DNA from: Nonomuraea angiospora
GTDB lineage: Bacteria; Actinomycetota; Actinomycetes; Streptosporangiales; Streptosporangiaceae
NCBI RefSeq assembly: GCF_014873145.1
Contig: NZ_JADBEK010000001.1
Location: 2,914,001 to 2,978,000, forward strand
DNA: 64,000 nt
Direction: 5' to 3'
Part shown: positions 18,348 to 27,169 of the stretch, piece by piece
How positions within the stretch are numbered: position 1 is the first letter of the stretch
How the letters are laid out: each line of letters opens with the position of its first letter
The notes under the pieces: generated by a model
What the model saw: only the letters and a program-made list of their open reading frames with translations
Databases searched by the model: none
What the model was told of the DNA's origin: nothing
Position numbers and translations under genes: made by a program

Positions 18348-18805
18348 CCGGGCACGGCGAGGGCGCCACAGAGCAGGAGGAACAGTGCCACGCCCAGACC
18401 GCGCTGCCGCCAGGAGGCGCCCGGCGCGGTCACCAGGGCGGCGAACGGGTAGGCCAGCACGGTGCTCAGCACGCCGAACAGCATCTCGGGGCGGGCGCTG
18501 AGCTCCCAGAGCGGCACCAGGAACAGCGGGGCCACGAGCGCGACGTGCCACGCCGGCCGGACGCGCAGGAGGCCGAGCAGCGGCCAGGCCAGCACCGGCA
18601 CGAGCCAGCGCCCGATCTCCCACGCCTCGACGAGCGGCTCGATGCACCCGAAGTGCCCGCATCGAGATTCGTCCGCCAGCGCGGCGCCGAGCAGCGCCCA
18701 TCCGATATGGAGGAGCGGCAGCATCGCGCCGACCACCCCCGCGAAGACCACCCGCTCAGGCAGCCGCTGGGTCACGGACGGCGTACCCGGCTTCGATAAG
18801 TCCAT
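18344..18805 (-). CDS. Hypothetical membrane protein, about four TM helices
   Basis: 153 residues with hydrophobic stretches near 20-45, 65-85, 88-105 and 110-150. A loop carries two cysteines (RCGHFGCIEP) that could form a disulphide on the outside. No family recognised. It is convergent with the NUDIX gene (4-bp overlap) and downstream of the deaminase gene on the same strand, so it could be its operon partner. Confidence 0.6.
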   Translation of the reverse strand: MDLSKPGTPSVTQRLPERVVFAGVVGAMLPLLHIGWALLGAALADESRCGHFGCIEPLVEAWEIGRWLVPVLAWPLLGLLRVRPAWHVALVAPLFLVPLWELSARPEMLFGVLSTVLAYPFAALVTAPGASWRQRGLGVALFLLLCGALAVPG

Positions 18806-18844
18806 GCCGACAGCTTCTCACGCGACCATGGGGACGCCCACGCG

Positions 18845-19801
18845 TCACTCGGCGGCGAGCCAGGCGTCCACCTCCGCCCGCAGCCGCGCCTTGACGGGCT
18901 CCGGCGCGAACGACGCCTCGATCGAGGCCCGGGCCAGGTCGGCCAGGTCCGCGTCGCCGTACCCGAACACGTCCCGCAGCCGCGCGTACTCGTCGGCCAG
19001 GGCCGTCTCCCCGTCGGAGTTGACCGTGACCACCAGCCCGGCCTCCCTCAGCCGGGGCAGCGGGTGCTCCGGCAGGGAGGGGACGAACCCGAGCAGGACG
19101 TTGGAGGTGGGGCAGACCTCCAGCGGGATCCCGCGCTCGCGCACCTCGGCCACCAGCGCGGCGTCGTCCAGCACCCGGATGCCGTGCCCGAGGCGCTCGG
19201 CGTGCCCCAGGGAGAGCGCCTCGCGGATGCTGGCGGCCCCGGCGGCCTCGCCCGCGTGGTGGACCAGGCGCAGCCCCGCGTCTCTCGCCGCGTCGAGCAC
19301 CTGCGCGAACGGCGCCAGCGGGTAGCTCTCGTCGCCGGCCAGCCCCATGCCGATCACCCGGTCGTGGCGGCCGGCCAGCTTGAACGTGCGCCACAGCCGC
19401 TCCACCGGCCGCCGCCTTGAGTGGTCGAGCAGCACGTTGTACTCGATGCCGTAGCGGGACGAGCCCTCCTCCAGCCCCTCGATCACCGCCTCCAGCGGCA
19501 TCTCCGGGTCCCCCACCCGCTCGCCGTGGGAGGCGGCGGTGAAGGTCACCTCGACGTAGCGGGTGCCCTGGGCGGCCTCGTCCTCGCAGAACTCCACCGC
19601 GATCCGGCGGAAGTGCTCGGGCGTGCGCAGCAGGTCCCGCACCCGCGCCCGCTCGTCGCCGAACTCCCGGAAACTCGCGAACAACTCGCTGCGCTCGGGC
19701 GTGCCGCCCAGGTCGCGCACGGTCGCGGGCCGGACGGTGCTCTCCAGGTGAACATGCAGGTGGGCCTTGGGCAACGCCCGTACGTCTCTCACTCCCCACA
19801 C
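18845..19801 (-). CDS. add: Adenosine deaminase family protein
   Basis: A 318-residue amidohydrolase-fold enzyme. Metal ligands His16 and His18 lie in PKAHLHVHLES, a third zinc histidine and the catalytic Glu in VHHAGE, and a further histidine in GHGIR. Two deviations stand out: the usual acid of KAELHVHLEG is His14 here, and the late motif that normally supplies the fourth metal Asp (SSDDP/NTDDP) reads VNSDGE. It probably deaminates adenosine or a related purine or cytokinin-like substrate. The GTG at 19801 is accepted with a weak leader; another GTG at 19792 is possible. It is divergent from the alpha/beta hydrolase by 56 bp. Confidence 0.8.
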   Translation of the reverse strand: MWGVRDVRALPKAHLHVHLESTVRPATVRDLGGTPERSELFASFREFGDERARVRDLLRTPEHFRRIAVEFCEDEAAQGTRYVEVTFTAASHGERVGDPEMPLEAVIEGLEEGSSRYGIEYNVLLDHSRRRPVERLWRTFKLAGRHDRVIGMGLAGDESYPLAPFAQVLDAARDAGLRLVHHAGEAAGAASIREALSLGHAERLGHGIRVLDDAALVAEVRERGIPLEVCPTSNVLLGFVPSLPEHPLPRLREAGLVVTVNSDGETALADEYARLRDVFGYGDADLADLARASIEASFAPEPVKARLRAEVDAWLAAE

Positions 19802-19857
19802 TGTAAAGGAGGGTTCGGAGCGTATGCAGCCGGATATTCGCGGCGTACGGTCGGGGA

Positions 19858-20598
19858 ATGACCCTTGTGCTGGTTCACGGCGTCCCTGAGACCGCCGCCG
19901 TCTGGGACCCCCTCCGCGCCGCCCTGAGCCGCCAGGACGTGCGGGCGCTGCGGATGCCGGGCTTCGGCTGCCCCCGGCCGGACGGGTTCTCCGCCACGAA
20001 GGAGGAGTACGTGGCGTGGCTGGCCGGCGAGCTGGAGGCGATGGCGGGCGACGAGATCGACCTGGTCGGTCACGACTGGGGCGGCGGCCTGGTGGTGCGC
20101 CTGGTCAGCACCCGGCCCGACCTCGTACGCACGTGGGCCACGGACGCCGCCGGGCTCGGCCACCCCGCCTTCGAATGGCACGACCTGGCCAGGCTCTGGC
20201 AGACGCCCGGGGTCGGCGAGGAGTTCTTCGAGCAGCTGCTGGCCACGCCCCTGGAGGAGCGGGCCAAGGGGTTCGAGGGCTTCGGCGTGCCGTTCGAGCA
20301 CGCCCTGGAGATCGCGGCCGGCGTCGACCAGGTCATGGCCGGCAGCATCCTGGCCCTCTACCGGTCGGCCGTGCGGGTCGGGGAGGAGTGGTCGCCCGGG
20401 TTCGCGGACGTCCCGGCGCCCGGCCTGGTGATCGTTCCCGAGGGTGACGCGTTCCTGGTGCGGAGCGTGGCGGAGGAGAGCGCGGCCAGAGCGGGCGCCA
20501 CCGTGGCCGAGCTGCCGGGGCTCGGCCACTGGTGGCTGCTGCAGGATCCGGCGAGCGGCGCGGCCAGGCTGGAGGAGTTCTGGGAGTCGGCCCGCTAA
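19858..20598 (+). CDS. Alpha/beta hydrolase with Asp nucleophile
   Basis: 246 residues. The oxyanion motif VHGVPET is at 6-12, the nucleophile is Asp73 in GHDWGG, and the late histidine is in GLGHWWLLQ. An Asp nucleophile in GHDWGG is typical of haloalkane dehalogenase and epoxide hydrolase relatives rather than Ser esterases. It has no signal peptide. The natural substrate is unknown. Its 3' end overlaps the convergent methyltransferase gene by 4 bp. Confidence 0.85.
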   Translation: MTLVLVHGVPETAAVWDPLRAALSRQDVRALRMPGFGCPRPDGFSATKEEYVAWLAGELEAMAGDEIDLVGHDWGGGLVVRLVSTRPDLVRTWATDAAGLGHPAFEWHDLARLWQTPGVGEEFFEQLLATPLEERAKGFEGFGVPFEHALEIAAGVDQVMAGSILALYRSAVRVGEEWSPGFADVPAPGLVIVPEGDAFLVRSVAEESAARAGATVAELPGLGHWWLLQDPASGAARLEEFWESAR

Positions 20599-21353
20599 CC
20601 CTTGGTGATGCGGATCTTCGACTGCTTGTGCGGCCCGCGCTCCCAGTCGTCCATCAACCTCGCCCGCAGCCCGTACCGGGCGGCCAGCGCCACCAGCGTC
20701 TCGGTGCGGTAGTAGAAGTCCTCCCGCAGCACCTGGTGCTCCTTGCCCTCGGTGCGGTCGAAGGTGAAGTCGAACCAGGCGGCCGGTTTCATGACCCGCC
20801 CCACGTGGGCGAGGCACTCCTCGATGACGTGCAGCGGCGAGTGCGAGAACACGCTGTGCGCGTGGACGACGTCGAAGTGCTCGCCGGGCAGGAAGGCGAA
20901 GCGCAGGTCGCGGACGGGCGTGAGGTGGGGCAGCTTGTCGTTGAGCCCGTGCCCGACGATCGTGTCCTGGGCCGCCATGAGGATGTCGGGCGAGATGTCG
21001 ATGCCGTAGTAGTTTCCGGTGTGCAGGTAGTCGATGAACAGCCGCCCGGCGCGCAGGTTGCCGCACCCGATCTCCAGCATCCGGTAGTCCGGCTTGAGCC
21101 CGTGGTCCACCAGATAGTCGAACTGCATGCGCCCCATCGCCAGCCACCGTCCGTGCCGGTGCGAACCGACCGCGCCCTCGGGGTCCCGCGCGGTGTCGGA
21201 CTTCATGACGGCCCGGTAGTAGGCGACGTGATCGCGCGTGCGCAGCCGGAACCAGGTGTCGCGGGCCAGCCGCCGCAGGTGGGGCGCGATCCGGTCCGGG
21301 TTCTTGACCGCGTAGGCGAGTTGGTGGACGAGGCTCGATCGGGCGCGTTTCAC
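20595..21353 (-). CDS. Class I SAM-dependent methyltransferase
   Basis: 252 residues. The SAM-binding motif MLEIGCGNLRAGRLFIDYL is near residues 91-109, the acidic end of strand 2 is in YYGIDIS, and the post-motif FDVVHAHSVFSH follows. The N-terminus (LVHQLAYAVKNPDRIAPHLRR, split in the text) resembles methyltransferases linked to polysaccharide or natural-product genes. GTG start at 21353. It is convergent with the hydrolase, and nothing around it identifies the substrate. Confidence 0.82.
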   Translation of the reverse strand: MKRARSSLVHQLAYAVKNPDRIAPHLRRLARDTWFRLRTRDHVAYYRAVMKSDTARDPEGAVGSHRHGRWLAMGRMQFDYLVDHGLKPDYRMLEIGCGNLRAGRLFIDYLHTGNYYGIDISPDILMAAQDTIVGHGLNDKLPHLTPVRDLRFAFLPGEHFDVVHAHSVFSHSPLHVIEECLAHVGRVMKPAAWFDFTFDRTEGKEHQVLREDFYYRTETLVALAARYGLRARLMDDWERGPHKQSKIRITKG

Positions 21354-21440
21354 TCCTGGGAATCTAGGACAGCCCGCCTGTCCCCACAGGTCCGTGGCGA
21401 CAGTCTTGGCTCTCCGTTTGCGCAGCCTTTCAGTCGCGGG

Positions 21441-22409
21441 TCAGCTCAGGTAGTCGCGCAGCGCCAGGGATCGGGACGGGTGGCGGAGCTTGGACATCGT
21501 CTTGGCCTCGATCTGGCGGATGCGCTCGCGGGTGACGCCGTAGATGCGGCCGATCTCGTCGAGGGTCATCGGCTTGCCGTCGTTGAGGCCGTAGCGCATG
21601 CTGATCACGCCCGCCTCGCGCTCGGAGAGCTGGTCGAGCAGGGCGTGCAGCTGCTGCTGGAGCAGCGTGAACGACACCGCGTCGGCCGGGGAGACGGCCT
21701 CGGTGTCCTCGATGAGGTCGCCGAACTCGCTGTCGCCCTCCTCGCCCAGCGGCGTGCTCAGGGAGATCGGCTCGCGGCCGTATCCCTGGACCTCGATGAC
21801 GCGGTCGACCTCGAGCTCGCACTCCTTGGCCAGCTCCTCGGGCGTGGGCTCGCGGCCGAGGTCGGTCTGCAGGCGGCGCTCCATCCGCGCGACCTTGTTG
21901 ATCAGCTCGACCATGTGCACGGGGATGCGGATCGTCCGGGCCTGGTCGGCCATGGCCCGGGTGATGGCCTGCTTGATCCACCACGTCGCGTACGTGGAGA
22001 ACTTGTAGCCCAGCCGGTAGTCGAACTTCTCGATCGTCCGGATCAGGCCCAGGTTGCCCTCCTGGATCAGGTCGAGGAAGAGCATGCCGCGCCCGGTGTA
22101 GCGCTTGGCGATGGAGACGACCAGCCGCAGATTGGCCTCCAGCATGCGCCGCTTGGCGACCTCGCCGTCCGCGGCGATCCACTCCAGATCGGCGCGCAGC
22201 TCGGCGGGCATGCACGGCTCGGTCTCGAGCCGCTCCTGCGCGAACAGCCCGGCCTCGATGCGCTTGGCCAGATCGATCTCCTGCTCGGCCGTGAGCAGCG
22301 GCACGCGGCCGATCTCCTTCAGATAAGCCTTGACCGAGTCGGCGCCGACGGCCGCGCCACCGTCGGCGACGTTGTCGTCGAGTTCGAGAACCTCTGCTGC
22401 TTCGGACAA
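21441..22409 (-). CDS. Group 2 sigma-70 factor (HrdD/SigB-like)
   Basis: An RNA polymerase sigma factor with regions 1.2 ([21 protein letters not shown]), 2 ([52 protein letters not shown], quoted in parts), 3 and 4 ([20 protein letters not shown]). The very acidic long region 1.1 of a primary sigma is absent and the length (322 residues) fits group 2. I chose the TTG at 22409 because GAGGAG sits six bases upstream; a GTG at 22436 adds nine residues but lacks a ribosome binding site. Expected role: stationary-phase or stress promoters with -35/-10 like those of the primary sigma. Confidence 0.92.
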   Translation of the reverse strand: MSEAAEVLELDDNVADGGAAVGADSVKAYLKEIGRVPLLTAEQEIDLAKRIEAGLFAQERLETEPCMPAELRADLEWIAADGEVAKRRMLEANLRLVVSIAKRYTGRGMLFLDLIQEGNLGLIRTIEKFDYRLGYKFSTYATWWIKQAITRAMADQARTIRIPVHMVELINKVARMERRLQTDLGREPTPEELAKECELEVDRVIEVQGYGREPISLSTPLGEEGDSEFGDLIEDTEAVSPADAVSFTLLQQQLHALLDQLSEREAGVISMRYGLNDGKPMTLDEIGRIYGVTRERIRQIEAKTMSKLRHPSRSLALRDYLS

Positions 22410-22596
22410 AACACACTCCTCGCTCGCTTTGGACACACGACGCTGAAACGCGGGGACCTATGACATTGGGGCTGAAACCATCGGCACCTCGGGTCTGAGG
22501 GAACGGCGAAGTCGGGAGACCTGGCAGGCCGCCTCCTTCCAAGCTACCCAACTGCGCCCGCCAGTGGCCCCAGCCGGCCGCCGACCGGCGGGCGTG

Positions 22597-22917
22597 TCAG
22601 CGGGTCAGGGACCCCACGTAGGTGGCGGCCTCCGCCAGCAGGCCGCGCCAGACCTCCTCGTCCGGCGTGCGCAGGGACACCCACTCCCGCATCCGCCGGG
22701 CCGCCATGACCATCTCGTCGGCCGTGCCCCCCTCCACCAGCTCGGCCGCCCGCGCGGCGGGGAGCTTGAGCACGACCCGCTGCTCCTTGGAGAAGAACGC
22801 GAACACCTTGCCGTTGACCTTGAGACCCTCGGAGTGGAACATCCGCCCCAGGCTCACCTCGGGACGGACGAGCTGCTCGGTGACCAGGTCGTCGTAGAGC
22901 TCCCGGGCGGTTGACAT
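22597..22917 (-). CDS. TfoX N-terminal domain family protein
   Basis: 106 residues matching the short TfoX/YjbR-like domain: STARELYDDLV, then VSLGRMFHSEGLKVNGKVFAFF, LKLPAARAAELVEGG and a C-terminal MREWVSL. In full TfoX the N-terminal domain is one half of a competence regulator; single-domain versions in actinomycetes have no known function. The ATG at 22917 has AAGGGAG six bases upstream; a longer in-frame start would add a non-conserved basic tail. Confidence 0.75.
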   Translation of the reverse strand: MSTARELYDDLVTEQLVRPEVSLGRMFHSEGLKVNGKVFAFFSKEQRVVLKLPAARAAELVEGGTADEMVMAARRMREWVSLRTPDEEVWRGLLAEAATYVGSLTR

Positions 22918-22983
22918 GCGATGCTCCCTTCCTCGGCGCTCCCAAGGTCCCACACCGCACCGACAGTTCCGGCCTGGGTGGGG

Positions 22984-24414
22984 CTAGTGCGGGAGGGTCG
23001 CTTCCGCGTGGAGCAGCTCGTCGAGGGCCGCGCGCAGGTCGGCGGCCAGTTCCCAGGCGTCCGGCACCATCTCTCTGTCGGTGACGACCCCGATGTCGAG
23101 GGAGCCGTCATAGGAGAAGGCGGTGATGTTCACGCCGCCGCTCACGTCCGTGATCACCGACACCGGGTAGTGGGTCAGCAGCCGGGCCCCGCACACGTAC
23201 AGGGGGAACTGCGGTCCGGGCACGTTCGAGACGCCCACGTTGATCGGCGGCGCGGTCTGCCCGACGAGCGAGAAGGCCGAGCGGGCGGCCAGCCCCATGA
23301 GCGCCGCCGGCATCGACTCGCTGAACTCGCGCAGCCAGCGCGCGGGCGACAGCGAGAAGCGGTCCTTGATCCGCTGCATGGCGTGCCGCACGTGGTGCAG
23401 CCGGGCGACGGGGTCCTCGACGTGCACGGCCAGCGGCGCGGTCATGATCGCCACCTGGTTGCCGGGGCCCTCCACGCCGGCCGCGCGCAGCGAGAACGGC
23501 ACCCCCGCCACCAGCGGCTGGTGCGGGACGCCGCCGTGCGCGGCCAGCCACGCGCGCAGCGCGCCCGCGCACACCGCCATGACCACGTCGTTGACGGTGA
23601 CCCCGAACGCCTTGCGCACCCGCTTGATCTCCTCCAGCGGCAGCGACACGAACGCGAAGCGCCGGTGCGCCGACACGGGACCGCTGAACGGCGTCCTCGG
23701 CGCGGGCAGCGCCGGCAGCTCGGGGGCCTGCCCGGTCCCGGCCAGCCGCCGGGCGAGCGAGGAGACGGCCTGGCTGCCCGGGATCCAGGACACGACGGGG
23801 ATCTCGTCCAGGTGCGGGACGGCCCTGGCGGCGAAGCGCAGGGCGAGCGCCGGGTTGCCGGCCAGCCTCGCCAGCCCGCGCGCCACCATCTCCGCGGCCC
23901 CCGGAGGCGGGGCGTCGCGCGAGGGCTCCTCGGCGGGCGGCGGCGCGGGCGTCGGGCTGGTGTCCAGGAGGGCGGCCAGGACGTCGGCGCCCCCGATCCC
24001 GTCCACGGCCGCGTGGTGGATCTTGGTGTAGAGGCCCATCCGCCCGCCGTACAGCCCGTGGATCAGGTAGATCTCCCACAGCGGCCGGCCGCGGTCCAGC
24101 CGCCGCGCGTGCAGCCGCGAGACCTGGTCGGCGAGCTGCCGGTCGTCGCCCGGCGGCGGCAGGCCGATCTCGCGTACGTGGTAGTCGAGGTCGAGATCGT
24201 CCTCCTGCATCCAGTACGGGTGGTCCAACCCGAACGGCACGGGGGCCAGCTTGCGCCGCAGCGCGGGCACGTGCGGCAGCCGCCGCTCGAGCAGGGCCTG
24301 GAGATCCGCGCGGTTGAGGTCGCCGTCGAGGATGGCCAGGCCGGCGATGTTGGCGATGTTCGTGGCGGTCTCGAAATGGAGGAACTGCGCGTCCAGGGCG
24401 GTCAGCTGGGCCAT
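22984..24414 (-). CDS. Wax ester synthase/diacylglycerol acyltransferase (WS/DGAT)
   Basis: 476 residues, full length for WS/DGAT, which esterifies acyl-CoA with diacylglycerol or fatty alcohol to make storage lipid. The catalytic HHxxxDG is HHAAVDG at residues 133-139. The N-terminal MAQLTALDAQFLHFE and C-terminal NVGVSNVPGPQ and VTDREMVPD match the family. The ATG at 24414 follows GGAGGT by 7 bases; earlier starts are not supported. It is associated with the membrane or lipid droplet surface. It probably takes part in triacylglycerol storage. Confidence 0.92.
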   Translation of the reverse strand: MAQLTALDAQFLHFETATNIANIAGLAILDGDLNRADLQALLERRLPHVPALRRKLAPVPFGLDHPYWMQEDDLDLDYHVREIGLPPPGDDRQLADQVSRLHARRLDRGRPLWEIYLIHGLYGGRMGLYTKIHHAAVDGIGGADVLAALLDTSPTPAPPPAEEPSRDAPPPGAAEMVARGLARLAGNPALALRFAARAVPHLDEIPVVSWIPGSQAVSSLARRLAGTGQAPELPALPAPRTPFSGPVSAHRRFAFVSLPLEEIKRVRKAFGVTVNDVVMAVCAGALRAWLAAHGGVPHQPLVAGVPFSLRAAGVEGPGNQVAIMTAPLAVHVEDPVARLHHVRHAMQRIKDRFSLSPARWLREFSESMPAALMGLAARSAFSLVGQTAPPINVGVSNVPGPQFPLYVCGARLLTHYPVSVITDVSGGVNITAFSYDGSLDIGVVTDREMVPDAWELAADLRAALDELLHAEATLPH

Positions 24415-24439
24415 AGGTGACACCTCCGCACCGAACCAA

Positions 24440-25486
24440 TCAGACTCCGTCGATCACTTCAAGGGACGGGACCGCGTCGGGCTCCGCGAAGGCCAGCAGC
24501 CGCAGCCCCTCCTCCTCGAGCACGTCGAGAGAGGTGGAGGTGAACGGGCTGACGATCAGCGTGGCCTTCTTCGCGGTGCGCTTGATCTGCCACGTCCCGG
24601 CCGCGAAGCCGTCCACCAGGTAGACCGCCTTGACCCGGAGGTTCTTGGTGGCGACCCGGCCCTTGAACTCGTCGGCCAGCACGCGGGTGCGATCCGCGTG
24701 GCCCAGGGCCAGCGTGTCGAAGTCGGGCAGGAACCGCACGGGGGCGGGCGCGTCGCCGCCGGGGCGCGGCGCGCCGGGCAGGTCGTACAGCTCCCTTCCC
24801 GTGAAGTCCGTGAGCCTCTCCAGCTCCATGCCGGACATGACGCGTTTGAGGCCGCCCAGGCCGGACCAGGTCTGCACGTCGGCGGGGGTCGCCGGGCCGA
24901 ACGCGGCCAGGTAGCGCTCGACCAGCGCCTCCACGCCCGCGGACTCCAGGGCGATGCCGGGCAGCGTGAACGCGGACTCGCGCGGGAAGCTCCACCGGTC
25001 CTCCGTCGGCACCATGATCAACGGGGTGAGCATGCGCACGGCGTACCCGAGCGCCCGGTCGTACGCGCCGGGGAACTCCTCCTCCAGCCTGGGCCTCAGC
25101 TCGTTGAAGGTCATGGGCCCCGCGGCCAGCAGCCGGTCGGCGGCGGCCACGACCGCGTCGAAGTCGACGCCATCGAAGCGGCGCGCGGCGGCGGCCAGCA
25201 CGGGCCGCACCACCGGGCGGAACGCGGCGAAGTCCGCCGCGGTCACCAGGTGCAGCGTCGCGCGCCACAGGGTGGCCCGCACCAGCGTGCGGGCGTGCAG
25301 CGCCGCGTGCAGGTCGTCCCGCTCGAACCCCGCCAGCCGGGACCACACCCCCAGGTACGGCGGCCGCGGCTCCTGCGCCTGCAGGCCGACCAGCCGGTGT
25401 ACGACATCGGTCACGTCACCCTCGTGCCGGTCGAGAAGGTGCTGGCGGGCCAAGGTGGCCCGGTTGAGGTCTCTGAGGGTGAGCAT
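24440..25486 (-). CDS. AlkZ-like winged-helix DNA glycosylase (HTH_42)
   Basis: 348 residues of the HTH_42 superfamily: three tandem winged helices. GLQAQEP gives the Q-x-Q catalytic motif (Gln36, Gln38) that in Streptomyces AlkZ excises bulky or crosslinked alkyl adducts; E. coli YcaQ has Q-x-D instead. The later blocks LWRATLHLVTAADF, TFNELRPRLEEEFPG and FLPDFDTLALGH (wing/beta-hairpin region) are intact. The ATG is 9 bp from the divergent class V transferase gene, so the two share a promoter region. AlkZ proteins sit in genotoxin clusters for self-resistance, while looser relatives are stand-alone; here no toxin cluster is visible. Confidence 0.78.
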   Translation of the reverse strand: MLTLRDLNRATLARQHLLDRHEGDVTDVVHRLVGLQAQEPRPPYLGVWSRLAGFERDDLHAALHARTLVRATLWRATLHLVTAADFAAFRPVVRPVLAAAARRFDGVDFDAVVAAADRLLAAGPMTFNELRPRLEEEFPGAYDRALGYAVRMLTPLIMVPTEDRWSFPRESAFTLPGIALESAGVEALVERYLAAFGPATPADVQTWSGLGGLKRVMSGMELERLTDFTGRELYDLPGAPRPGGDAPAPVRFLPDFDTLALGHADRTRVLADEFKGRVATKNLRVKAVYLVDGFAAGTWQIKRTAKKATLIVSPFTSTSLDVLEEEGLRLLAFAEPDAVPSLEVIDGV

Positions 25487-25495
25487 CTACCTATC

Positions 25496-26683
25496 ATGCT
25501 CGATCCGACATTCCCCATCGAATTGGTACGTTCCTCCTACCCTGCGCTTGCCGACGGCTTCGCCTACCTCGACGGCGCGGCCGGCACCCAGACCCCGCAG
25601 CCGGTGATCGACGCCGTCTCCGCCGCCTACCGGGCCGGGATCGGCAACGTCGGCGGAGCCTTCCCGGCCAGCGACCGCTCCGGCGCCATCGTGGCGGCCT
25701 GCCGCGCCGCCGTGGCCGACCTCGTCGGCGGGCACCCGGACGGCGTGGTGCTCGGCCCGAACATGACCACGCTGACCTACCGCCTGGCCAGGGCCATCGC
25801 GGGGCCGGGCGACGAGGTCGTGGTCTCCAGGCTGGACCACGACGCGAACGTCCGGCCCTGGACCCAGACCGGCGCCACCGTACGCTGGGCCGAGGTGGAC
25901 CCGGTCACCGGCGAGCTGCCCGTGGCGCAGTACGCGGACCTGATCGGCGAACGCACCAGGCTGGTCGCGGTGACGGCGGCCAGCAACATCCTCGGCACCC
26001 GTCCCGACGTGGCCGCGATCGCCGAGCTGGCGCACCGGGCGGGCGCGCTCATGTACGTGGACGGCGTGCACGCCACCCCGCACGGCCCGGTGGACATGCG
26101 CGCCCTGGGCGCCGACTTCTACGCCACGAGCGCGTACAAGTGGTCGGGCCCGCACATCGGCGCGGTCGTGGCCGATCCGGCGCTGCTGGAGACGCTGCGG
26201 CCGGACAAGCTGGCCTCCTCCCCCGACACGGTGCCGGAGCGGTTCGAGACGGGGACGGCGGCCTTCGCCGACCTGGCCGGGGTGACGGCGGCCGTGGACC
26301 ACCTGGCCGCCCTGGTCCCGGGCACGGGCACCCGCCGCGAGCGCCTGCTGGCCTCGATGAGCGCGGCGGAGGAGCACGAGCTGGCGCTGTTCGCGGTGCT
26401 GATCGAAGGGCTGGAGACGATGCCGCACGTCACGGTGTACGGCAAACCCGCCAGGCGCACCGCCACCGCCTACTTCAACGTGGCCGGGCACACCCCGCGC
26501 CAGGTGGCCGAGCACCTGGCCGGGCTCGGCGTGAACGTCTGGAACGGCCACAACTACGCCTGGGAGCTGACCGGCGCGCTCGGCATCCGCGACTCGGGCG
26601 GGGCGGTGCGGGCGGGCCTGGTCCACTACAACGACCGCTCCGACGTGGACCGCCTGCTCGACGGGGTGGCCCGGCTGGGCTGA
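25496..26683 (+). CDS. Class V aminotransferase-fold (cysteine desulfurase-like) PLP protein
   Basis: 395 residues. The PLP lysine is Lys215 in TSAYKWSGPH, with Asp189 and His192 in MYVDGVHATP stacking on the cofactor. The fold resembles the cysteine desulfurase-like family, but the loop that carries the catalytic cysteine in SufS/NifS reads NVWNGHNYAWEL, with no Cys; the only cysteine in the protein is near the N-terminus. It is therefore probably not a true desulfurase and may be a lyase or epimerase-like relative. The ATG at 25496 starts the conserved N-terminus; the frame is open far upstream but runs antisense through the AlkZ-like gene. Confidence 0.82.
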   Translation: MLDPTFPIELVRSSYPALADGFAYLDGAAGTQTPQPVIDAVSAAYRAGIGNVGGAFPASDRSGAIVAACRAAVADLVGGHPDGVVLGPNMTTLTYRLARAIAGPGDEVVVSRLDHDANVRPWTQTGATVRWAEVDPVTGELPVAQYADLIGERTRLVAVTAASNILGTRPDVAAIAELAHRAGALMYVDGVHATPHGPVDMRALGADFYATSAYKWSGPHIGAVVADPALLETLRPDKLASSPDTVPERFETGTAAFADLAGVTAAVDHLAALVPGTGTRRERLLASMSAAEEHELALFAVLIEGLETMPHVTVYGKPARRTATAYFNVAGHTPRQVAEHLAGLGVNVWNGHNYAWELTGALGIRDSGGAVRAGLVHYNDRSDVDRLLDGVARLG

Positions 26684-26725
26684 AACAGGGGTGGCCCCGC
26701 TTGGGCCGGAACAGGGGTGGACCCC
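26676..26725. repeat. Tandem copy of the class V transferase gene tail
   Basis: Two copies, 26 bp apart, of a 23-24 bp unit (TGGGCTGAAACAGGGG then TGGCCCC; second copy TGGGCCGGAACAGGGG then TGGACCCC). The first copy includes the TGA stop of the gene. Confidence 0.7.
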
Positions 26726-26750
26726 ACCCCGCGGGCGCGGGTGGGGTCCA
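26718..26750. terminator. Bidirectional hairpin between convergent genes
   Basis: Perfect 12-pair stem TGGACCCCACCC with its complement and a GC loop. It lies between the stops of the class V transferase (+) and the small secreted protein (-). No T run is present. Confidence 0.55.
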
Positions 26751-26768
26751 GCTCAGTGGCCGAGATCG

Positions 26769-27080
26769 CTAGCAGCTGTGGTAACCCGAGTTGTAGCCGT
26801 CGGTGAACCCTCGCTGGTAGGCGCCGCCGCCGGAGTACTTCAGGCTGTAGGGCTCCTTCTTCTCGCAGGCGCTGCGGCCGTCGCTGTAACCGGCCATGCG
26901 GCCCTTCTTGTACTCGGCCTTCTTCTCCTTGGGTGGCTTGCTCGCGACGAGGGTGGTCGTCTGCGCGCTCGCCGCGGAGGTCTCCGCGAGCGCCTGAGCC
27001 GGCGAGGCGGCCAGGGGACTGAGAGTGACAGCGGTGAGAAGCGCTGGACCAGCCAGGATCAGGCTCTTCTTGATGCGCAT
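26769..27080 (-). CDS. Small secreted protein with two GYxDG-type repeats
   Basis: 103 residues. Residues 1-30 form a signal peptide (MRIKKSLILAGPALLTAVTL, cleavage after AQA). The mature protein has a lysine-rich stretch (PPKEKKAEYKKG) and two similar C-terminal units: YKKGRMAGYSDGRSAC and YQRGFTDGYNSGYHSC. Each has glycines spaced by three to four residues, an aromatic-x-D-G core and a terminal cysteine, so a disulphide between units is plausible. AAGGGAG precedes the ATG. No family is recognised. The next gene upstream on the strand is a SARP regulator. Confidence 0.7.
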   Translation of the reverse strand: MRIKKSLILAGPALLTAVTLSPLAASPAQALAETSAASAQTTTLVASKPPKEKKAEYKKGRMAGYSDGRSACEKKEPYSLKYSGGGAYQRGFTDGYNSGYHSC

Positions 27081-27169
27081 TGCCGGTCTCCCTTCTGTCA
27101 CCATCAGCGTGGAGGGGGCCGTGTCACCGCGCCGTGATGCCGACGTGACCGCAGCGTGACCGGGCTCGC

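Noticed and set aside
24251..25495. Long N-terminal extension of the class V transferase
   Set aside because: It runs antisense through the AlkZ-like and WS/DGAT genes; the conserved protein begins at the ATG at 25496.
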